Source: Alistipes sp. (GTDB lineage Bacteria > Bacteroidota > Bacteroidia > Bacteroidales > Rikenellaceae). From it: 35,386 nt of DNA. This document shows positions 33,179-35,386 of this stretch, piece by piece. How positions within the stretch are numbered: position 1 is the stretch's first letter; every line of letters begins with the position of its first letter. The notes beneath the pieces were generated by a model. It was not told where the DNA came from. It ran no database searches and saw only the letters and a list, made by a program, of their open reading frames with translations. Both the position numbers and the translations under genes were made by a program. The stretch covers positions 1-35,386 of the forward strand of contig JAHHQN010000024.1 in assembly GCA_020026375.1 (NCBI GenBank). The letters run 5' to 3'.

Positions 33179-33856
33179 TTAGTCCTTCAACAAATCGGGG
33201 CGCAGACGCTTGGTACGCTCCCACGCCTGGTCGTCCTGCCACTTCTCAATCTCGGCAAAGTTGCCCGACAGCAACACATCGGGTACTTTCCAACCGCGGA
33301 ACTCCGCCGGACGGGTATAGACGGGAGGTGCCAGCAGATTGTCCTGGAACGAGTCGGAGAGGGCGGAAGCCTCGTCACCGATGGCTCCGGGAATGATTCT
33401 CACCACCGAGTCGGCAATGATGCAGGCCGCCAGCTCGCCACCCGTCAGCACGTAGTCGCCGATGGAAATCTCGCGCGTGATGAGGTGCTCGCGGATACGG
33501 TGGTCGATGCCCTTGTAGTGGCCGCAGAGGATGATGATGTTCTCCAGTGTCGAGAGACGGTTGGCCTCGTGCTGGTTGTACTGTATGCCGTCGGGCGTGG
33601 TGTAGATGATTTCATCGTAGTGACGCTCGGCCTGCAACTTCTCGATGAGTTCGAACACCGGTTCGCACTTCATCACCATGCCGGCCTCACCGCCGAAGGG
33701 ATAATCGTCGGTAGTCTTGCGTTTGTCGTGAGCGTAGTCGTGGAGGTTGTGAATCACAATCTCGACCAGTCCCTTCTCCTGCGCACGGCGCAAAATCGAC
33801 TCGTTGAGCGGCGACTGCAACAGTTCGGGAACCGAGGTTATAATGTCAATTCGCAT
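33179..33856 (-). CDS. trmD: tRNA (guanine-N1)-methyltransferase
   Basis: TrmD methylates G37 next to the anticodon with S-adenosylmethionine. The 225-residue protein starts MRIDIITSVPELL and has the trefoil-knot (SPOUT) blocks DDYPFGGEAGMVMK, LCGHYKGIDHRIREH, EISIGDYVLTGGELAACIIADSVVRIIPG and the C-terminal PPVYTRPAEFRGWKVPDVLLSGNF. The start codon lies inside the end of the FkbM gene (11-base overlap). It is not next to rplS, rpsP or rimM, with which it is clustered in many bacteria. Confidence 0.97.
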   Translation of the reverse strand: MRIDIITSVPELLQSPLNESILRRAQEKGLVEIVIHNLHDYAHDKRKTTDDYPFGGEAGMVMKCEPVFELIEKLQAERHYDEIIYTTPDGIQYNQHEANRLSTLENIIILCGHYKGIDHRIREHLITREISIGDYVLTGGELAACIIADSVVRIIPGAIGDEASALSDSFQDNLLAPPVYTRPAEFRGWKVPDVLLSGNFAEIEKWQDDQAWERTKRLRPDLLKD

Positions 33857-34577
33857 ATCTGAAAATTATATCTTTTTTGTCTTCCGATGTCAAAGGCAGC
33901 TCCTCGCCTTTGTAGAGGGTGTAACCCCGATAACCCATGCGGGTGAAGAGGTCGATAATCTGACGGCGGTTGTCGCCCCCCGTCTCGATGAGCACCACGG
34001 GGTGGTGGCGGTCGATGACGGGCTGCATCTCGCGCATGACATTGAGTTCGTAGCCCTCAATGTCGCACTTCACGAAGTTCAGACGGCGCAACGAGCCGAA
34101 CAGTTCGCTGCCGCGGCGCATCTCCGCCTCAAACTCCACATCGCCGTGCTCGCCCGTCTCATTGACGAAGTTCTGTCCCGTACCGAGGTAACCGTCCGTG
34201 CGTGCCGAGTCGTTGGCCATGGCTATCTTTTGGTCGGCACAGCCCAGCGCGTAGGGCAAAATCTCCACATTCTCGCAGTGGCGCACATTGTGGCGCAGCA
34301 CCTCCAGCACGGGAGGCATCGGCTCCACGGCATAGACCTTGCCGCTCTGCCCCACCAGACGCGAAAGCGTGCGGGTGTAGTAACCCAGATTGGCACCGAT
34401 GTCGATGACCGTGTCGTTCTTGCGGACGAGTTTTTCGAGGTGGTAGACATACTCCGTGGCGGCAGCATGACGACCCAGTCCCAGCCGTTGCCACACGAAA
34501 AACATACGGCTGACCACCCTCAGGTAGTTGTGCAGCGAGAGGGTGCGGTACAACAGTTGATGAATGAGTTTGAACAT
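33846..34577 (-). CDS. FkbM-family methyltransferase
   Basis: A 243-residue S-adenosylmethionine-dependent methyltransferase. The SAM-binding motif I is DTVIDIGANLGYYTRTLSRL, followed by VYAVEPMPPVLEVLRHNV and the FkbM-typical LNFVKCDIEGYELNVM. FkbM enzymes methylate sugar or polyketide hydroxyls; the acceptor here is unknown. In the neighbourhood of lpxB a glycan substrate is plausible (inference). I chose ATG 34577, 1 base after the MBL gene stop; a 17-codon extension in frame only shadows that gene. Confidence 0.87.
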   Translation of the reverse strand: MFKLIHQLLYRTLSLHNYLRVVSRMFFVWQRLGLGRHAAATEYVYHLEKLVRKNDTVIDIGANLGYYTRTLSRLVGQSGKVYAVEPMPPVLEVLRHNVRHCENVEILPYALGCADQKIAMANDSARTDGYLGTGQNFVNETGEHGDVEFEAEMRRGSELFGSLRRLNFVKCDIEGYELNVMREMQPVIDRHHPVVLIETGGDNRRQIIDLFTRMGYRGYTLYKGEELPLTSEDKKDIIFRYAN

Positions 34578-34578
34578 C

Positions 34579-35253
34579 TTACTCTGCGTCTTTATAATTG
34601 ACCTGCTCGTTGAGCACCTCCACCACAAAGGGGTTGTACATCGACTCGTGGCCGATGGTGGTCTCGGGTCCGTGGCCGGGGTACACCTTCACCTCGTCAC
34701 CCAGCGGAATGAGCTCGCGAAGAATGGAAGTCATAATCCACGAATAGTCGCCGCCCGGAAGGTCGGTGCGGCCGATGCTCTCGCGGAAAAGGGTGTCGCC
34801 CGTGAAGACCACGCCATCCTCTGCGCTGAAGAAAGCCACATGACCGGGCGTGTGACCCGGTGTGCGGAGGATTTTGAGGGTCGATTCGCCGAACTTCACC
34901 TCATCGAGCGAGTCGAGGTCGATGTCGATTTGGGGCATACGGCCTATCTTCACTCCAAAGACCGAACCGCTCGTCTGGGCATTGTCCAGCAGGAACTGGT
35001 CCTTGCGCGAGAGGGCAAACGGAATGTTGTAACGCTCCTTGACGTACTCGACACCCAGCGTGTGGTCGAAATGGCCGTGGGTGTTAATCGCCATGACGGG
35101 GCGGAGCGAATGGAGGGCAATCAACTCGTCGAGGGCGCGGTTTTCGCAGTCGTTGGAGTTGCCTGCGTCGATGATGACACATTCGCCGGTGGAGTCCCAC
35201 ACCACATAGGTCTGCTCGCCTATGGGGTTGAAGGTATGACTTGCTATCTTCAT
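34579..35253 (-). CDS. MBL-fold hydrolase (glyoxalase II-like)
   Basis: A 224-residue metallo-beta-lactamase-fold hydrolase. The metal motif THGHFDH is at about 67-73. A second His in TPGHTPGHVAFF, an Asp in VVFTGDTLFRESIGRTDLPGGDY and a third His in VYPGHGPETTIGHE complete the set. This pattern matches the glyoxalase II-like/YcbL subgroup that hydrolyses thioesters such as S-lactoylglutathione-type substrates; the true substrate is unknown. I chose ATG 35253 because the 27 upstream codons cross the promoter at 35285-35292. It is the first gene of the minus-strand run ending at 28809. Confidence 0.9.
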   Translation of the reverse strand: MKIASHTFNPIGEQTYVVWDSTGECVIIDAGNSNDCENRALDELIALHSLRPVMAINTHGHFDHTLGVEYVKERYNIPFALSRKDQFLLDNAQTSGSVFGVKIGRMPQIDIDLDSLDEVKFGESTLKILRTPGHTPGHVAFFSAEDGVVFTGDTLFRESIGRTDLPGGDYSWIMTSILRELIPLGDEVKVYPGHGPETTIGHESMYNPFVVEVLNEQVNYKDAE

Positions 35254-35284
35254 AAATGCTTCTTTTTTACTATCTGTATTAGCG

Positions 35285-35292
35285 CAAAGATA
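35285..35292 (-). promoter_or_regulatory. -7 box for the MBL-to-S46 operon
   Basis: Minus strand TATCTTTG fits the consensus and lies 31 bases before the MBL ATG. No TTTG is seen at 19-21 bases upstream. Gaps of 1, -11, 15, -4, 3 and 12 bases between the seven genes leave little room for other promoters. Confidence 0.5.
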
Positions 35293-35386
35293 ATGCTTTT
35301 TACGGGATTTTGCCCATCTTTCAGACGCAAACACACAATCGCCGATTTAATATCGGCAGATGCCCCTCCCAAGTACGTTCGCCCCC

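Overview
The window looks like a chromosomal stretch of a gut-type Bacteroidales bacterium, most likely close to Alistipes/Rikenellaceae. That placement is an inference, drawn from the GC-rich genes (near 60% by eye), promoters of the Bacteroidota form (TTTG, about 20 nt, TAnnTTTG), families typical of the phylum (DUF4270 lipoprotein, DUF3098, S46 dipeptidyl peptidase, GH110 alpha-galactosidase, FHS sugar transporter), zinc-finger-free TopA and weak Shine-Dalgarno signals. No rRNA operon, insertion sequence or CRISPR array is visible.

Layout. 1-950 is AT-rich and carries a decayed C-terminal piece of a type I restriction subunit (hsdR), next to a tRNA-Ser(GGA). 1176-3797 (minus) holds a two-component system and surE. 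3885-7814 (plus) holds rplS behind a structured leader, then pflB-pflA for anaerobic pyruvate cleavage. 7974-10312 (minus) holds an FHS sugar transporter and a polyprenyl diphosphate synthase. 10599-16844 (plus) is an envelope/tRNA-modification cluster: YfhO-like protein, ftsX, DUF3098, uppP, truB, queA. 16972-22997 (plus) has a GT5-like protein overlapping a DUF4270 lipoprotein, then topA and a secreted C1B peptidase. After a non-coding gap with a sharp base-skew reversal (22998-23634), the strand switches. 23635-25724 (minus) is GNAT plus GH110, and 28809-35253 (minus) is a tight seven-gene run: MBL hydrolase, FkbM methyltransferase, trmD, lpxB, FAH-family protein, maf, S46 peptidase (DPP11-like).

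The most interesting part is 25777-28524. A strongly AT-rich insert of 2,691 bp lies between two 57-bp direct repeats that differ at one base. Each repeat consists of the 3' end of tRNA-Leu(GAG) plus the terminator hairpin that follows it. The intact tRNA is at the right end. The insert carries one plus-strand operon and no integrase: an unknown 228-aa protein with a possible HhH-GPD/OGG-like motif, a WYL-domain regulator, a possible 33-aa peptide, and two overlapping small unknown genes. A perfect 9-3-9 palindrome sits just before the first gene. This is the architecture of a tRNA-integrated mini-island, and the WYL regulator makes a phage-defence or satellite-cargo role plausible, though nothing in the sequence proves it.
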